From Pseudoglutamicibacter albus (lineage in GTDB: Bacteria > Actinomycetota > Actinomycetes > Actinomycetales > Micrococcaceae): DNA of 64,000 bases. Shown here one piece after another: positions 8,837 through 18,695 of the stretch. Location of the stretch: NCBI RefSeq assembly GCF_022346425.1, contig NZ_JAKRCW010000006.1:62001-126000 (forward strand), written 5' to 3'. The position numbers and the translations under genes were made by a program. The notes below the pieces were generated by a model. It did no database searches, was not told where the DNA came from, and worked only from the letters and a program-made list of their open reading frames with translations. Each line of letters opens with the position of its first letter. Within the stretch, counting starts at the first letter, position 1.

Positions 8837-10114
8837 CTAAACTCCGTCCTTCTCACTAGCGTCAGTTACAGCAACGCTATGTACAACAGCCTCACTACCG
8901 TCAGCGTCTTCCTCAGCCGCTGAGGCAGCTACAAACTTTGCACGCTGAGAAGCCATAATCTCAGTCCGTGCAATATTAAGCACCAAGCCAACGCCAATCA
9001 ACGTAGACAAAAGTGCCGAACCACCATAAGAAATAAACGGCAACGGGACACCGATCACCGGAAGCATCCCAGAAACCATCCCGATATTCACGAAAGCCTG
9101 GAAGCCGATCCACGCCATCACGCCGCCACACACAACCCGCGAAAACAGCGAATCCCCCCGGAAACCGATCCGGTAGATACACACGATCATCACCATGAAC
9201 GCCGCAATAATCGTGAGCGTGCCCCACAAACCGATCTCTTCACCGATGATCGCCACAATGAAGTCATTCTGCGCTTCCGGGATGTAGCTCCACTTCAAAC
9301 GCGACTGGCCTAAGCCCACGCCCGTCCAGCCGCCAGAAGCCAACGCGAAACGGCCCTGCAACGCCTGGAACCCAATCCCCTGCGCATCGTCCTCTGCACC
9401 CTGACCCGCGAAAGACAAGATGCGCATCATACGGTTTGGGCTAGCAAAAACAGCGACCACCGTCATCGCAAGCCCCGCAGCCCCGAGCAAACCCATGACA
9501 CGCCACGGAGCGCCCGAAACCAGGTACATCACCGCGAGGATCCCGGCGAGCACCAGTACCTGCCCGAGGTCCCGCCCCAGCAGCACCAAAGCAATCGCCA
9601 TGCCCACCACCACAGCAACCGGAACCAGTGCATGCATCGGCTGATCCATCACACGACGTTTACGCTCAAACATCGTCCCGGCGAACAGAACCATGACAGG
9701 TTTGAGCATCTCAGACGGTTGCAAGGTCACGGGACCAAACTGGAGCCAGTTCTTATTGCCGTTGACATTGACACCGATCACCAGAACCAACGCCAGCAAC
9801 CCGAGCATCCCGATCATCGCAATCCACGCCAGACGCTTCAGCCACGCGGTCGGCATCGCCATCATCACGAACATGCCCACGATGCCGATCACACCGAAGG
9901 TCGCCTGCTTGATGAACAGCGAATACGGGTCACGGTCAGCGGACACGAACTCGACGGCCGAGGAGGACAGCACCATCACGAAACCGAACGCCGTCAGCAA
10001 CAGTGTGGAAGCGATCAAGACATAGACCGTGGTGCGCAGGCCCGCGGCGTCTGTGAGTTCGATGCGGCGCATCTGGCGGTGAAGGAACCCTCTACGTGGC
10101 TTAGCGGTGGCCAT
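8837..10114 (-). CDS. ftsW: FtsW, SEDS-family septal peptidoglycan polymerase
   Basis: This polytopic membrane glycosyltransferase polymerises lipid II at the septum with its partner FtsI. About ten hydrophobic helices are visible between residues 25 and 395. SEDS motifs include NGNKNWLQFGPVTLQPSE, LGRDLGQVL, YIPEAQNDFIVAIIGEE and GVPLPFISYGGSALL. The ATG at 10114 has AGGAGG 7 bases upstream; the longer open frame upstream overlaps the murD tail and lacks homology. It has 425 residues with an acidic cytoplasmic C-terminus. It lies next to murD and murG in the dcw order. Confidence 0.96.
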   Translation of the reverse strand: MATAKPRRGFLHRQMRRIELTDAAGLRTTVYVLIASTLLLTAFGFVMVLSSSAVEFVSADRDPYSLFIKQATFGVIGIVGMFVMMAMPTAWLKRLAWIAMIGMLGLLALVLVIGVNVNGNKNWLQFGPVTLQPSEMLKPVMVLFAGTMFERKRRVMDQPMHALVPVAVVVGMAIALVLLGRDLGQVLVLAGILAVMYLVSGAPWRVMGLLGAAGLAMTVVAVFASPNRMMRILSFAGQGAEDDAQGIGFQALQGRFALASGGWTGVGLGQSRLKWSYIPEAQNDFIVAIIGEEIGLWGTLTIIAAFMVMIVCIYRIGFRGDSLFSRVVCGGVMAWIGFQAFVNIGMVSGMLPVIGVPLPFISYGGSALLSTLIGVGLVLNIARTEIMASQRAKFVAASAAEEDADGSEAVVHSVAVTDASEKDGV

Positions 10115-10217
10115 GGGTACCTCCTGCAGTTCTCCGGTATGGTGCCTCATCCGATGGTTGCTGTGCACGGCCGGTGGCCTTGCCCAGCCGGTTGCCTGTG
10201 TATCAGTTCTCGGCGGT

Positions 10218-11756
10218 TTATTCGGGTGAGTTACCGAGTGCCTCAGCAACAGCCTTCGCGAACGCGTGGCCGCGGGCCGCATAGGAGGCGAACTGATCCA
10301 TGGACGCCGATGCTGGCGCGAGCAGGACGGTGTCGCCTTCCTGTGCAACGCTGAGCGCGTGGCTGACAGCTTGCTTCATGACGGCCTCACCAAGTTCTGG
10401 TGTGACCTTATTAGGCTTACCAGTTTCTCCCACCTGGGTCCGAAGAACGGGGACGTTGGGCGCGTGTTGAGTGAGAGCTTCCTCAAGTGCGCTCGTATCA
10501 GTGCCGATCAACACCACTGCCCGAAGGTGGTGGCTGTGCTGCTGAACAAGTTCGTAGTACTCAACGCCCTTGGCTAATCCGCCAGCTACCCACACCACGC
10601 TCGGATACGCAGCCAGTGCCGCGTGAGCTGCATGCGGATTGGTTGCTTTAGAGTCATCGATCCACGTGACACCATCAGCTTCGGCGATCGTCTGGATGCG
10701 GTGCTCACCACGGTCATAGGCCCTCAAGCCAGCGGCAACACCTTCGGCGTTGATACCGGCAGCACGCGTCAGTGCCGCGGCAGCCAACGCGTTCGCGACA
10801 GTGTGATGGGCTGGACGCGGCCCCAGATCAGATAGCTGCGCAAGCTCTTGGGCCTGCGTGCGGCGCTCCGCGATATACGCGCGGTCCACCAGCAGGTCCT
10901 CAACCACGCCAAGCATCGAAACAGCCGGACTCTGAGTTGTGAAGCCAATCCCCCGGCACCCTTCAACCACATCGGCTTCTTCAACCATCGCAAGCGTGAC
11001 CGGATCTTCCGCGTTGAAGATCGCCGCGATCTTGGTCCGCTCATAGATTTTGGCTTTATCGGCCTTGTACTGTTCAAAACCGCCATGCCAATCGACGTGA
11101 TCCTCAGCGATGTTGAGCACCGTGGATGCCAGCGGAGAGATCGAATACGTGTGGTGTAGCTGGAAGCTGGAAAGCTCAACCACCAAAACGTCATAGCCTT
11201 GCGGGTCCCGGATTGCATCCAAGACCGGCGTTCCAACGTTGCCGACCGCGATCGCACGGAAGCCGTCCTGACGTAGCATCTCCGCTGCCATCGTCACGGT
11301 CGTGGTCTTACCGTTGGTGCCGGTCACGCACAACCATTCCGCTGGTTCAGCCAACTCGCGGCCATCGCGTACACGCCACGCAAGCTCAATCTCGCTCCAC
11401 ACAGGAACCCCGGCTTCGCGCGCCTGAACCAGCAACGGGTGGCTCGGCCGCCAACCTGGGGAAACGATCACAAGATCAGGTTGTTCACCATCGACCGCAG
11501 GCATGGCCTCGACGTGCTCGGTACCGAGTTCAACCGATACCGCACCAACAATTTCCAGGGTCTGTTTGCGTTCGCGGTTGTATTCGTTATCAACACCATC
11601 GACGACAGCGACCTTCGCGCCGAGTTCAACCAAAGTGTCAGCGGCTGCGAAACCACTCGCGCCGATGCCGGCTACAACAACACGCAGCCCGCCCCAATCG
11701 GCACCCCACGAATCGAGGTGTTCAAGTCCTCCCAGCATGGGTAGCTGCTTGGTCAT
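10218..11756 (-). CDS. murD: UDP-N-acetylmuramoylalanine--D-glutamate ligase MurD
   Basis: MurD is a cytoplasmic Mur ligase adding D-glutamate. The N-terminal domain has VVVAGIGASGFAAADTL. The ATP loop is VTGTNGKTTTVTMA, followed by LSSFQLHHTYS, LNIAEDHVDWHG, WIDDSKATNPHAA and WVAGGLAKGVEY, with ASASMDQFASYAARGHAF near the C-terminus. The ATG at 11756 overlaps the mraY stop (ATGA), which sets the start and indicates coupling. The length is 512 residues. The frame continues upstream into mraY without homology, so the longer reading was not adopted. Confidence 0.96.
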   Translation of the reverse strand: MTKQLPMLGGLEHLDSWGADWGGLRVVVAGIGASGFAAADTLVELGAKVAVVDGVDNEYNRERKQTLEIVGAVSVELGTEHVEAMPAVDGEQPDLVIVSPGWRPSHPLLVQAREAGVPVWSEIELAWRVRDGRELAEPAEWLCVTGTNGKTTTVTMAAEMLRQDGFRAIAVGNVGTPVLDAIRDPQGYDVLVVELSSFQLHHTYSISPLASTVLNIAEDHVDWHGGFEQYKADKAKIYERTKIAAIFNAEDPVTLAMVEEADVVEGCRGIGFTTQSPAVSMLGVVEDLLVDRAYIAERRTQAQELAQLSDLGPRPAHHTVANALAAAALTRAAGINAEGVAAGLRAYDRGEHRIQTIAEADGVTWIDDSKATNPHAAHAALAAYPSVVWVAGGLAKGVEYYELVQQHSHHLRAVVLIGTDTSALEEALTQHAPNVPVLRTQVGETGKPNKVTPELGEAVMKQAVSHALSVAQEGDTVLLAPASASMDQFASYAARGHAFAKAVAEALGNSPE

Positions 11757-12862
11757 ACTCTCACCAGCCAGTCCAGATAGAACAAGCACAAGCCCGCGAT
11801 CACGAACAGGCCGCCCAAGATCCAGAAACGCACCACAACGGTGACCTCTTGCCACCCCTTGAGCTCAAAGTGGTGCTGGAGTGGAGCCATGAGGAACACG
11901 CGTTTGCCACCGGAGAGTTTGAAGTAGCCGACCTGGATGATCACGGACAGTGAGATCAGCACGAACATGCCCGCAATCACGATCAGTAGCAACTGGGTGC
12001 GGCCCAGGATCGCGAACGCCGCTACAGCGCCACCGAGCGCGAGCGAGCCGGTGTCGCCCATGAAGATGCGTGCGGGTTTGGTGTTCCACCACAAGAAACC
12101 AACGAGCGCACCTATCAAGATCACAGCCCAGATCGCAAGGTCCATAGGGTCGCGGACTTCATAGCATCCCCCAGCCATGGCACGATGCGTGCCGCAGCTT
12201 TGGGTTTCCTGCCACAACCCGATGAGGGCGTACGCGGAAAACACGAAGATCGAAATACCTGTCGCCAAGCCGTCGAGGCCATCAGTCAGGTTTACGCCGT
12301 TGGTGGTTGCGGTTGCGATCAAGTTAGCCCAGATCACGAACAGGACCCCACCGAAGATAGGGCCTGCAAAGCTCAGATCAAGCCACGGGATATCACGTGC
12401 CGCGGAGATCATCATGGAGCCAGGCGTGCGGCCCTGCTCATCCGGGAACATGAGCGCAAGCACCGCGAAAGACACGCCCACGATGCCCTGGCCGAGGATC
12501 TTCTGCCACGGGGTTAGCCCGAGCGAACGTTCCTGCCGGATCTTCGCGTAATCGTCAAAGAAACCGACCATGCCCATCCCGGCCATGAGCAACAGCAGCA
12601 AGAGGCCCGATGCGGTTGGTCCCGCGGTCGGCGAACCCAACAGCGCCAGAATCAGGTGAGTCAGGAAGTACGCGAGGATCGCGGCCGTCACGAACACGGC
12701 GCCGCCCATCGTGGGGGTTCCGCGTTTGGACATGTGGCTTTGCGGGCCGTCTTCGCGCACGAACTGCCCATAGCCGCGGCGAGTCAGCAAACGGATGAAC
12801 AGCGGGGTGCCTGCGAAGGAAATGATGAGGGCTATGACGCCACCGAGTACGAGTCCGAGCAT
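11753..12862 (-). CDS. mraY: MraY, phospho-MurNAc-pentapeptide translocase
   Basis: MraY makes lipid I by transferring phospho-MurNAc-pentapeptide to undecaprenyl phosphate. It is a polytopic membrane enzyme with roughly ten helices. Visible motifs include REDGPQSHMSKRGTPTMGG near residue 40, the MGMVGFFDDYAKI Asp-Asp motif, NGVNLTDGLDGLATG, the MGDTGSLALGG loop and PLQHHFELKGWQE. The length of 369 residues is standard. It is separated from murF by only three bases and overlaps murD by four. Confidence 0.97.
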   Translation of the reverse strand: MLGLVLGGVIALIISFAGTPLFIRLLTRRGYGQFVREDGPQSHMSKRGTPTMGGAVFVTAAILAYFLTHLILALLGSPTAGPTASGLLLLLLMAGMGMVGFFDDYAKIRQERSLGLTPWQKILGQGIVGVSFAVLALMFPDEQGRTPGSMMISAARDIPWLDLSFAGPIFGGVLFVIWANLIATATTNGVNLTDGLDGLATGISIFVFSAYALIGLWQETQSCGTHRAMAGGCYEVRDPMDLAIWAVILIGALVGFLWWNTKPARIFMGDTGSLALGGAVAAFAILGRTQLLLIVIAGMFVLISLSVIIQVGYFKLSGGKRVFLMAPLQHHFELKGWQEVTVVVRFWILGGLFVIAGLCLFYLDWLVRV

Positions 12863-12865
12863 GTA

Positions 12866-14356
12866 TCAGCCCTCCCGTGTCTGCTCAGCGTTAGCGAAAT
12901 TTTCACCGAGCCAGCGTAGTCCTGCCCCGTTCGAGGATTTGAAGAGCACGACGTCGCCTGGCTGGACGTTATCGTTGAGGAAAGTTTCGGCTTCCTCAGT
13001 CGTTTCGAACCAGTATGCCTCTTCACCCCACGAGCCTTCCTGGACCGCTGCGGAGTGGATCGGTTTAGCGCCGCGGCCCACAACCACCGTTTTAGAGATG
13101 TTGAGGCGCACCGCCATGCGGCCGAGCCGGTCGTGTTCGGTGATGGAGTCTTCGCCGAGTTCGAGCATCTCCCCCAGCACGGCCCACGTGCGGCGGGGCT
13201 CGCTGTGCGGGTTTCCACGTTCGATCTCAGCGAGCAGCTGGAGGGCTGCCATCATGGATTCCGGGTTGGCGTTGTAGGCGTCGTTGATGACGGTGACGCC
13301 GTCTGCGCGGTCAGTGCGTTCCATCCGGTGCCGTGAGATTGCCCCGAGCCCGGAGAGAGTGTCTGCGATCAGCCCAGATTCGATCCCGGCCGCGCTGGCC
13401 GCAGTCGCCGCGGCCAAAACGTTGGCTACGTGGTGACGGCCAACTAAGCCAGAGGTGACTTGCCGGACGGAGCCGTCTGGGAACGTGAGGGCGACGACGG
13501 GGTGGCCGCTCCCATCCAGGTGCACGTTGGTTCCGTAGACGGCACCAGCCATGTTGTCATCGCTGTCTCCAGCAGCGCCGAGGGATGCGGTTGCTGGGTC
13601 GCTTTCGGTGAAAGCCCAGACGGGTGCGTGTGCAGCCTCTCGCATGTTCCACACCGTGGAATCGTCCTTATTGAGCACCACAGCACCCTCAGGGCCGACC
13701 GCTTCAACGAGCTCACGTTTGGTGAGAGCGATGTTTTCGATGCCGCCGAACTCGCCCACGTGGGCGGTGCCGACCATGAGGACCACGCCGATATCTGGTT
13801 TGACGATGTCTGCGAGGTAGGCGATGTTCCCGCGCTGGGTGGCCCCCATTTCGGCGACCAGGTACCGGGTATCTTCCGTCATCTCGAAGACGGTGAGCGG
13901 CAAACCTACCTCGCCGTTATAGGAGCCTTGCGGAACCACGGTGGGTCCTTTATGGCTCAAAATAGCGCCTAGGAGGTCTTTAGTGGTGGTTTTGCCTGCG
14001 GAGCCGGTGATACCGATCACGGTGAGCTCACCGTGATCGCGGACCGTTTCAACCACGTGGCGGGCAAGCACACCCATCGCGTCAACAACGTTGTTGACGA
14101 TGACCATCGGCAACGGCTGACCTGCGGCGTCGGTGACTTCGCGTTCCCCGAGGACCGCTACCGCGCCGTCGCCGATGGCGGCTGCTGCGAATTCGTGTCC
14201 GTCGGTCCTCTCCCCTGGCTTCGCTACGAACAGCGCGCCGGGGGTGACCTCGCGGGAATCGGTCGTGAGTGAACTGACGTGCGCGTCAGTATTCACCGGG
14301 CCGTACAGGCGGCCTCCGGTGACTTCGGCAAGTTGGGAAATGGTGAGAGTGATCAT
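12866..14356 (-). CDS. murF: MurF, UDP-MurNAc-tripeptide--D-Ala-D-Ala ligase
   Basis: MurF is the final Mur ligase, joining the D-Ala-D-Ala dipeptide. The N-terminal uridine-binding domain contains SLTTDSREVTPGALFVAKPGE. The ATP loop is GITGSAGKTTTKDLLGA, followed by VAEMGATQRGNIAYLADI, NDAYNANPESMMAAL and VLGEMLELGEDS. The length of 496 residues is normal. It lies 17 bases downstream of murE and 3 upstream of mraY, with consistent codon use. Nothing unusual was seen in its motifs. Confidence 0.97.
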   Translation of the reverse strand: MITLTISQLAEVTGGRLYGPVNTDAHVSSLTTDSREVTPGALFVAKPGERTDGHEFAAAAIGDGAVAVLGEREVTDAAGQPLPMVIVNNVVDAMGVLARHVVETVRDHGELTVIGITGSAGKTTTKDLLGAILSHKGPTVVPQGSYNGEVGLPLTVFEMTEDTRYLVAEMGATQRGNIAYLADIVKPDIGVVLMVGTAHVGEFGGIENIALTKRELVEAVGPEGAVVLNKDDSTVWNMREAAHAPVWAFTESDPATASLGAAGDSDDNMAGAVYGTNVHLDGSGHPVVALTFPDGSVRQVTSGLVGRHHVANVLAAATAASAAGIESGLIADTLSGLGAISRHRMERTDRADGVTVINDAYNANPESMMAALQLLAEIERGNPHSEPRRTWAVLGEMLELGEDSITEHDRLGRMAVRLNISKTVVVGRGAKPIHSAAVQEGSWGEEAYWFETTEEAETFLNDNVQPGDVVLFKSSNGAGLRWLGENFANAEQTREG

Positions 14357-14373
14357 TGTTCTGTGGACTGACT

Positions 14374-16035
14374 CTACTCGGTCTTGCTGGTTTGTTGCAC
14401 GAGTGCGGCTCTTGCCTCTTCACGGTCGTCGATGGGGACCATGATTCCGCTGACTTCCTGGGCGGTTTCATGCCCGCGGCCGGCAAGCAACACAACGTCG
14501 TTTTCCTGGGCCATCTGGATGGCTTGGTGAATGGCTGTGGCACGTGGCGCGGCTTCGATGACCCTCGCGCCGGTGCGTGCGGCCGCTTGCTGCGCCCCTT
14601 CGATGACGGCGGCGCGGATGGTTGCCGGGTCTTCATCGTGCGGGTCGTCATCGCTGACGACCACGATGTCAGCGTTTTCTGCTGCGATGCGGCCCATGAT
14701 GGGGCGTTTGAGTTGATCGCGTTCCCCGGTTGCACCGAAGACTACGATCACTCGGCCTTCTTGCGTACGCACGGATGCGAGCGCTCGTTCAAGCGCGTCA
14801 GGGTTGTGAGCGAAATCGACGATTACAGCGGGGCGGGTTGAGACGACCTCCATGCGCCCAGGGACGCTCGGGGTCAGCGGGGATGGCTCGGCAGCTATTG
14901 CTTCTTGTAGCTTGGCCGCCGGAACGCCAGAGGCGATAACCATAACCAACGCGAGCGCTGCGTTGGCGACGTTGAATTCACCTGGCATGTCCACGTGGGC
15001 GTCCAGGGTTTGGGACACACCGGCATCGTCAGCTGGGCCTGTGAGCGTGAAACGGTAGCCGAGGTGCTCACGGCGGATATTTGTCACGTTCCAGTCGGCT
15101 TCCGCACCGTCCTTGGTTTCAGTAGCGTTCACCGAGAGGGTTTGCACCGGGATGCTCGCGGTTTCAGCGAGTTTCTTACCCCACTCATCGTCTACGAGCA
15201 CAACCCCGCGACGCGCGTGTTGGGGGGTGAACAGCTCGGCTTTGACGTTGAAGTATTCCTCCATGGAACCGTGTAAGTCCAGGTGGTCTTGGGTGAGGTT
15301 GGTGAACCCCACAACGTCGTAGAGCAGCCCACTGATGCGGTGAAATTCGATCGCGTGGGAAGAGACCTCCATCGCGATGGTGTCCACACCGGATTCGCCC
15401 ATACGGGCCCGCAAAGAATGCAGCTGGGTCGCTTCTGGAGTGGTGAGTTTAGCCTCGATGGTCTCGGTTCCGGACTGGATTTCGATGGTCCCGATGAGCC
15501 CGGTGTGGTGCCCAAGTGCGGTGAGGAGGGAGCGCACCATGTAGGTTGTGGTGGTTTTGCCGTTGGTTCCGGTAACACCGATGAGGGCTGGCAGCGGCGC
15601 TGGGCTCTCACCTGAGCTGTTGGTGGATGAACTGTAGATGCTTGCGGCGAGATCCCCCAGCTGGGTGCGCAAGTTTTCGGTCACCACAACGGGTGTGCTC
15701 GTCTCTCCTGTCTGTTCAGCGCCAGCCTGCCCCGAAGCAATGATGTCTGCACCGGCGGCGTCGGTCACGATCGCGGCAGCACCGGCCTCGATTGCTTGGG
15801 CTGCGAAGCGTGCCCCGTGGGTTTTCGCCCCAGGTAGAGCCGCATAGAGGTCGGACTCCTGGACGGCACGGGAGTCAAGCGTTATCCCGGTGACAAGGGT
15901 TTCAGCTTCGGTGCTGCCGAGGGTGGCGTGAGGGAAGAGCTGTGCAAGCGTCACACCGGCTGTGTGGTTTGGCCGGAAGGCTCGTTCAGCCTGCGCCGCA
16001 CTGGTGGGGGTCTCAGACACGGGTTTCCTTACCAT
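14374..16035 (-). CDS. murE: MurE, UDP-MurNAc-dipeptide ligase, probably L-lysine-adding
   Basis: MurE adds the third stem-peptide residue. The ATP loop is GVTGTNGKTTTTYMVRSL. Conserved TNLTQDHLDLHGSMEEYF and VVFGATGERDQLKRP are present. The amino-acid specificity loop reads DDPHDEDP (about residues 460-467) where meso-DAP enzymes have DNPRxEDP. The arginine that recognises the second DAP carboxylate is therefore missing, which suggests L-lysine, as in Micrococcaceae. The start overlaps the ftsI stop by seven bases. It has 553 residues with a short N-terminal extension of about 30. The family is certain; the substrate is inferred. Confidence 0.95.
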   Translation of the reverse strand: MVRKPVSETPTSAAQAERAFRPNHTAGVTLAQLFPHATLGSTEAETLVTGITLDSRAVQESDLYAALPGAKTHGARFAAQAIEAGAAAIVTDAAGADIIASGQAGAEQTGETSTPVVVTENLRTQLGDLAASIYSSSTNSSGESPAPLPALIGVTGTNGKTTTTYMVRSLLTALGHHTGLIGTIEIQSGTETIEAKLTTPEATQLHSLRARMGESGVDTIAMEVSSHAIEFHRISGLLYDVVGFTNLTQDHLDLHGSMEEYFNVKAELFTPQHARRGVVLVDDEWGKKLAETASIPVQTLSVNATETKDGAEADWNVTNIRREHLGYRFTLTGPADDAGVSQTLDAHVDMPGEFNVANAALALVMVIASGVPAAKLQEAIAAEPSPLTPSVPGRMEVVSTRPAVIVDFAHNPDALERALASVRTQEGRVIVVFGATGERDQLKRPIMGRIAAENADIVVVSDDDPHDEDPATIRAAVIEGAQQAAARTGARVIEAAPRATAIHQAIQMAQENDVVLLAGRGHETAQEVSGIMVPIDDREEARAALVQQTSKTE

Positions 16036-17831
16036 GGATAGTTTTGTCGTTCGCCGGAGAATACTTTATATGCTTGCGACTTCGATTCCGTTGGCGCGAG
16101 CCCTCGGCTACGTACGGTGGCTTCCATGATGCGGGTGAACGTGTCCCCGACCGACCAGTCTTTCCAATTACCTTTCGGGTGATGCATGGTCACGAGTACA
16201 AGGTACTGGGGGTCTTCGGCTGGTACCAGCCCGCCGAAGGCTTGCGAGTGTTGATCGAACTTTCCGCTGGGGCCCTGGGCCTGTGCGGTACCGGTTTTAC
16301 CGGCTACCCGGTAGCCCGGCATCTTCATTGCGTACGCGGTGCCGTTGTCAACCACCGATTCCATGGTCCGCATCATGGTTTTCGACGTTTCCGGGCTGAT
16401 AACGCGGCGTTTATCGCCGGTCGGCGCTTTAGTCTTATTACCTTCCGCGTCGACGTAATTTTCGACGATGGTCGGCGTGATTTGTTCGCCTCCGTTGGCG
16501 ATGCCTTGGAACATGGATGCGGTGTTCATGGGCGAGAGCGAATAGCCTTGCCCGAACATTGTGGTGAGGCGTTGACGCTGGTCCCAGTTCTCTGAGTTCA
16601 CGAGGATCCCGGGGTTGCCGGGGCCGAGGCCTACGTCGAGGGAAGAGCCGATGCCGAGGTTCTTCATGAACTCGTAACGATCCTGATCGGTGAGCCGTTC
16701 GCCGATCATGACGGTTCCGGTGTTATAGGAGCGAGCGAAGATGCCGGCTCCAGTCATGTTAAAGGTTGCGTGCGGCATCGAGTCCGAGATGACTTCGGTA
16801 CCGAATCTTTTCTTATTCGGCACTTTGAAGTTTTCCTCGGGTTTGAGTTTGCCTTGCTCATAAGCGAGCGCGAACGTCGGGACTTTACCCGTGGATCCCG
16901 GCTCGATCGCTTGGGAGATCGCCGTGGATGTACGGTAGTCGGCTTCGGTGTCGGCGGGATCGTTGGGGTCCATCGGTGTCGAGTCAGCCAACGCCAGAAT
17001 GCGCCCGGTTTTAACGTCCATCACGATCGCGTTGACCCAGAGGGCGTTAAATTGCTTGCGTTTGGCCATCACGGCTTCTTGGGCGGCCCACTGGATGTCT
17101 TGGTCGATTGAGAGCTGCACGTCTTGGCCGTCAACGGCCTCTTTTTCGGCTAGTGCCGCACCGGGGATGCGGACCCCGTCTGCGGAGCGTTCATAGACGC
17201 GTTCCCCTGGGATGCCTTCGAGGTATTTCTGTTGTGAAAGCTCGATGCCGCTGGCACCTACGCCTTCCGCGTTGGTGAAGCCAAGCACTTGACCTGCGAT
17301 GGGCCCGTTGGGGTATTCGCGGTGGGCGCGTTGTTCGCTGGTCATCCACGGGAACCCGACCCGTAGGACGGCTTCCCTGACTTTAGGGGTCACATTTTTC
17401 GCGATGACCGAGTACCCGTTCTTGGGTTGCCCCTCAACGCCAAGCATGAGGTCGCGAACTTTATCGGGGTCTTTGCCGAGCTCGTATGCGACTTCTTCCG
17501 CGGCCTGCTGCGCGGTGATCGTTTCCCTCTTCCCCGTTTCTGGGTCTTTGCGGGTGAACTCTTCGGTGACGAGGTTCTGGTTGACGATCAGGTCGTAGCG
17601 CACTACGGACATCGCGAGGACTTCGCCCTTGCTGTCGAGGATGCGGCCGCGGACCGGGTGCAACTCCTCAGTGGTTGTGCGTGAGGAGAGCGCGTCTGCT
17701 GCGGCCTGTTTGGAGTCGATCCCTTGAACCCAGATCATGCGCCCAGCAAGCACGAGCATGAGCAAGAGGACAAGCATGAGCAGCGTCCGCATGCGGTAGA
17801 CGGAGCGAACCTCGGCCGTGCTGCGTGCCAT
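16029..17831 (-). CDS. ftsI: FtsI, septal class B penicillin-binding protein
   Basis: This is the divisome transpeptidase that crosslinks septal peptidoglycan, partner of FtsW. One N-terminal transmembrane helix (about 14-32) follows a short cytoplasmic tail. A PBP dimerisation domain (about 55-230) precedes the transpeptidase domain. Active-site motifs are EPGSTGK (SxxK), SYNTG (SxN) and GKTGTAQ (KTG). The length of 600 residues is typical. It has an ATG start. A gap of 27 bp separates it from the ftsL-like gene and it overlaps murE by seven bases. Confidence 0.97.
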   Translation of the reverse strand: MARSTAEVRSVYRMRTLLMLVLLLMLVLAGRMIWVQGIDSKQAAADALSSRTTTEELHPVRGRILDSKGEVLAMSVVRYDLIVNQNLVTEEFTRKDPETGKRETITAQQAAEEVAYELGKDPDKVRDLMLGVEGQPKNGYSVIAKNVTPKVREAVLRVGFPWMTSEQRAHREYPNGPIAGQVLGFTNAEGVGASGIELSQQKYLEGIPGERVYERSADGVRIPGAALAEKEAVDGQDVQLSIDQDIQWAAQEAVMAKRKQFNALWVNAIVMDVKTGRILALADSTPMDPNDPADTEADYRTSTAISQAIEPGSTGKVPTFALAYEQGKLKPEENFKVPNKKRFGTEVISDSMPHATFNMTGAGIFARSYNTGTVMIGERLTDQDRYEFMKNLGIGSSLDVGLGPGNPGILVNSENWDQRQRLTTMFGQGYSLSPMNTASMFQGIANGGEQITPTIVENYVDAEGNKTKAPTGDKRRVISPETSKTMMRTMESVVDNGTAYAMKMPGYRVAGKTGTAQAQGPSGKFDQHSQAFGGLVPAEDPQYLVLVTMHHPKGNWKDWSVGDTFTRIMEATVRSRGLAPTESKSQAYKVFSGERQNYPW

Positions 17832-17858
17832 GGATGACTCCCCTCGTGTGATTAGTGT

Positions 17859-18695
17859 CTAGTCACCAGCGTTATCTGAGCTGGTCTGCGGACCTGGAAT
17901 GCTTCCGCCATTGAGGTCCTTACCGGAAAACGGCTTGGTGTTCTTTTTATTATCCCCGGCAGCTTCTTTGGCTTTCCCCTTCTTGGAAGGGGTGTCGCTG
18001 ACCTTGCCGCGCTCCCCTTTCGCATCATCACGAGCGCCCTTCTCCGCCGCGCCGCTCTGAGGCGAATCCGCTTTCTCAGAGCCAGCCGCATCCGGGCTTG
18101 TCGGTGCGGGAGCCTGTGCGCCCTGGGCGGTGTTCTGTTTAGCCTTTAGTTCTTGTTGGGCGCGGGCGAGTTCGCGCTCGTTATAGTCAGGTTCGCGCGG
18201 GGCCTTGACGTGCGGGCCTTTGGCGAGATCGTTGCCCTGTTTCTTGGCTTCGGTCGCTTTGCCGTAGATCTCCTTTTTATCCACATCGATCGTGGCAGCA
18301 CTTCCGGATGCGGTCATTCCCAGCTGTGCCGCGCGTGCCGCGAGGTTCTGCGGGGACTTCTTGTTGAACAGTTCACTGCTGCGTGCTTCATTGTCTTGCG
18401 TGAGCTTCTGCTCCTGCTTTTGCAGCTGCACGAGTTCGTATTGCCCTTTGGCTACCTTGACGTTGATGCCCAGAGCCGTCGCTACCGTCGCCGCCATGAT
18501 CACAAGGCACAACAGGATGAAGCTCAACACTTTCTTGCGGGGCTTGTACTCGATAACCGAGAGCGGTTTCCGCGTTTCAGTGCGAACGCCCTGAGGGGTT
18601 TCGGCTACGCGAAGCTGACTCGCGGTTCCGCTGAATTCCTCGGTTTGCGGTTCCGCGTGGGCGGGTTCGGCCCTGAGCAGTGGTTGCGCGCTCAT
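17859..18695 (-). CDS. ftsL: FtsL-like septum protein with long hydrophilic tail
   Basis: This is a bitopic protein in the ftsL position between rsmH and ftsI. A cytoplasmic N-terminus (about 1-53) is followed by one transmembrane helix (about 55-78, [19 protein letters not shown]) and a coiled coil (about 80-130) with the FtsL-type pattern [15 protein letters not shown]. Residues about 140-278 are low-complexity, rich in Lys, Ala, Pro, Ser and Gly, and resemble nothing I recognise. At 278 residues it is about twice a minimal FtsL. Its start overlaps the rsmH stop (ATGA). The role in FtsQLB/FtsWI activation is inferred from position and topology. Confidence 0.8.
   Translation of the reverse strand: MSAQPLLRAEPAHAEPQTEEFSGTASQLRVAETPQGVRTETRKPLSVIEYKPRKKVLSFILLCLVIMAATVATALGINVKVAKGQYELVQLQKQEQKLTQDNEARSSELFNKKSPQNLAARAAQLGMTASGSAATIDVDKKEIYGKATEAKKQGNDLAKGPHVKAPREPDYNERELARAQQELKAKQNTAQGAQAPAPTSPDAAGSEKADSPQSGAAEKGARDDAKGERGKVSDTPSKKGKAKEAAGDNKKNTKPFSGKDLNGGSIPGPQTSSDNAGD

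Noticed and set aside
10115-10348. N-terminal extension of FtsW by 78 codons
   Set aside because: It overlaps the end of murD, lacks homology, and the ATG at 10114 has an excellent AGGAGG site.
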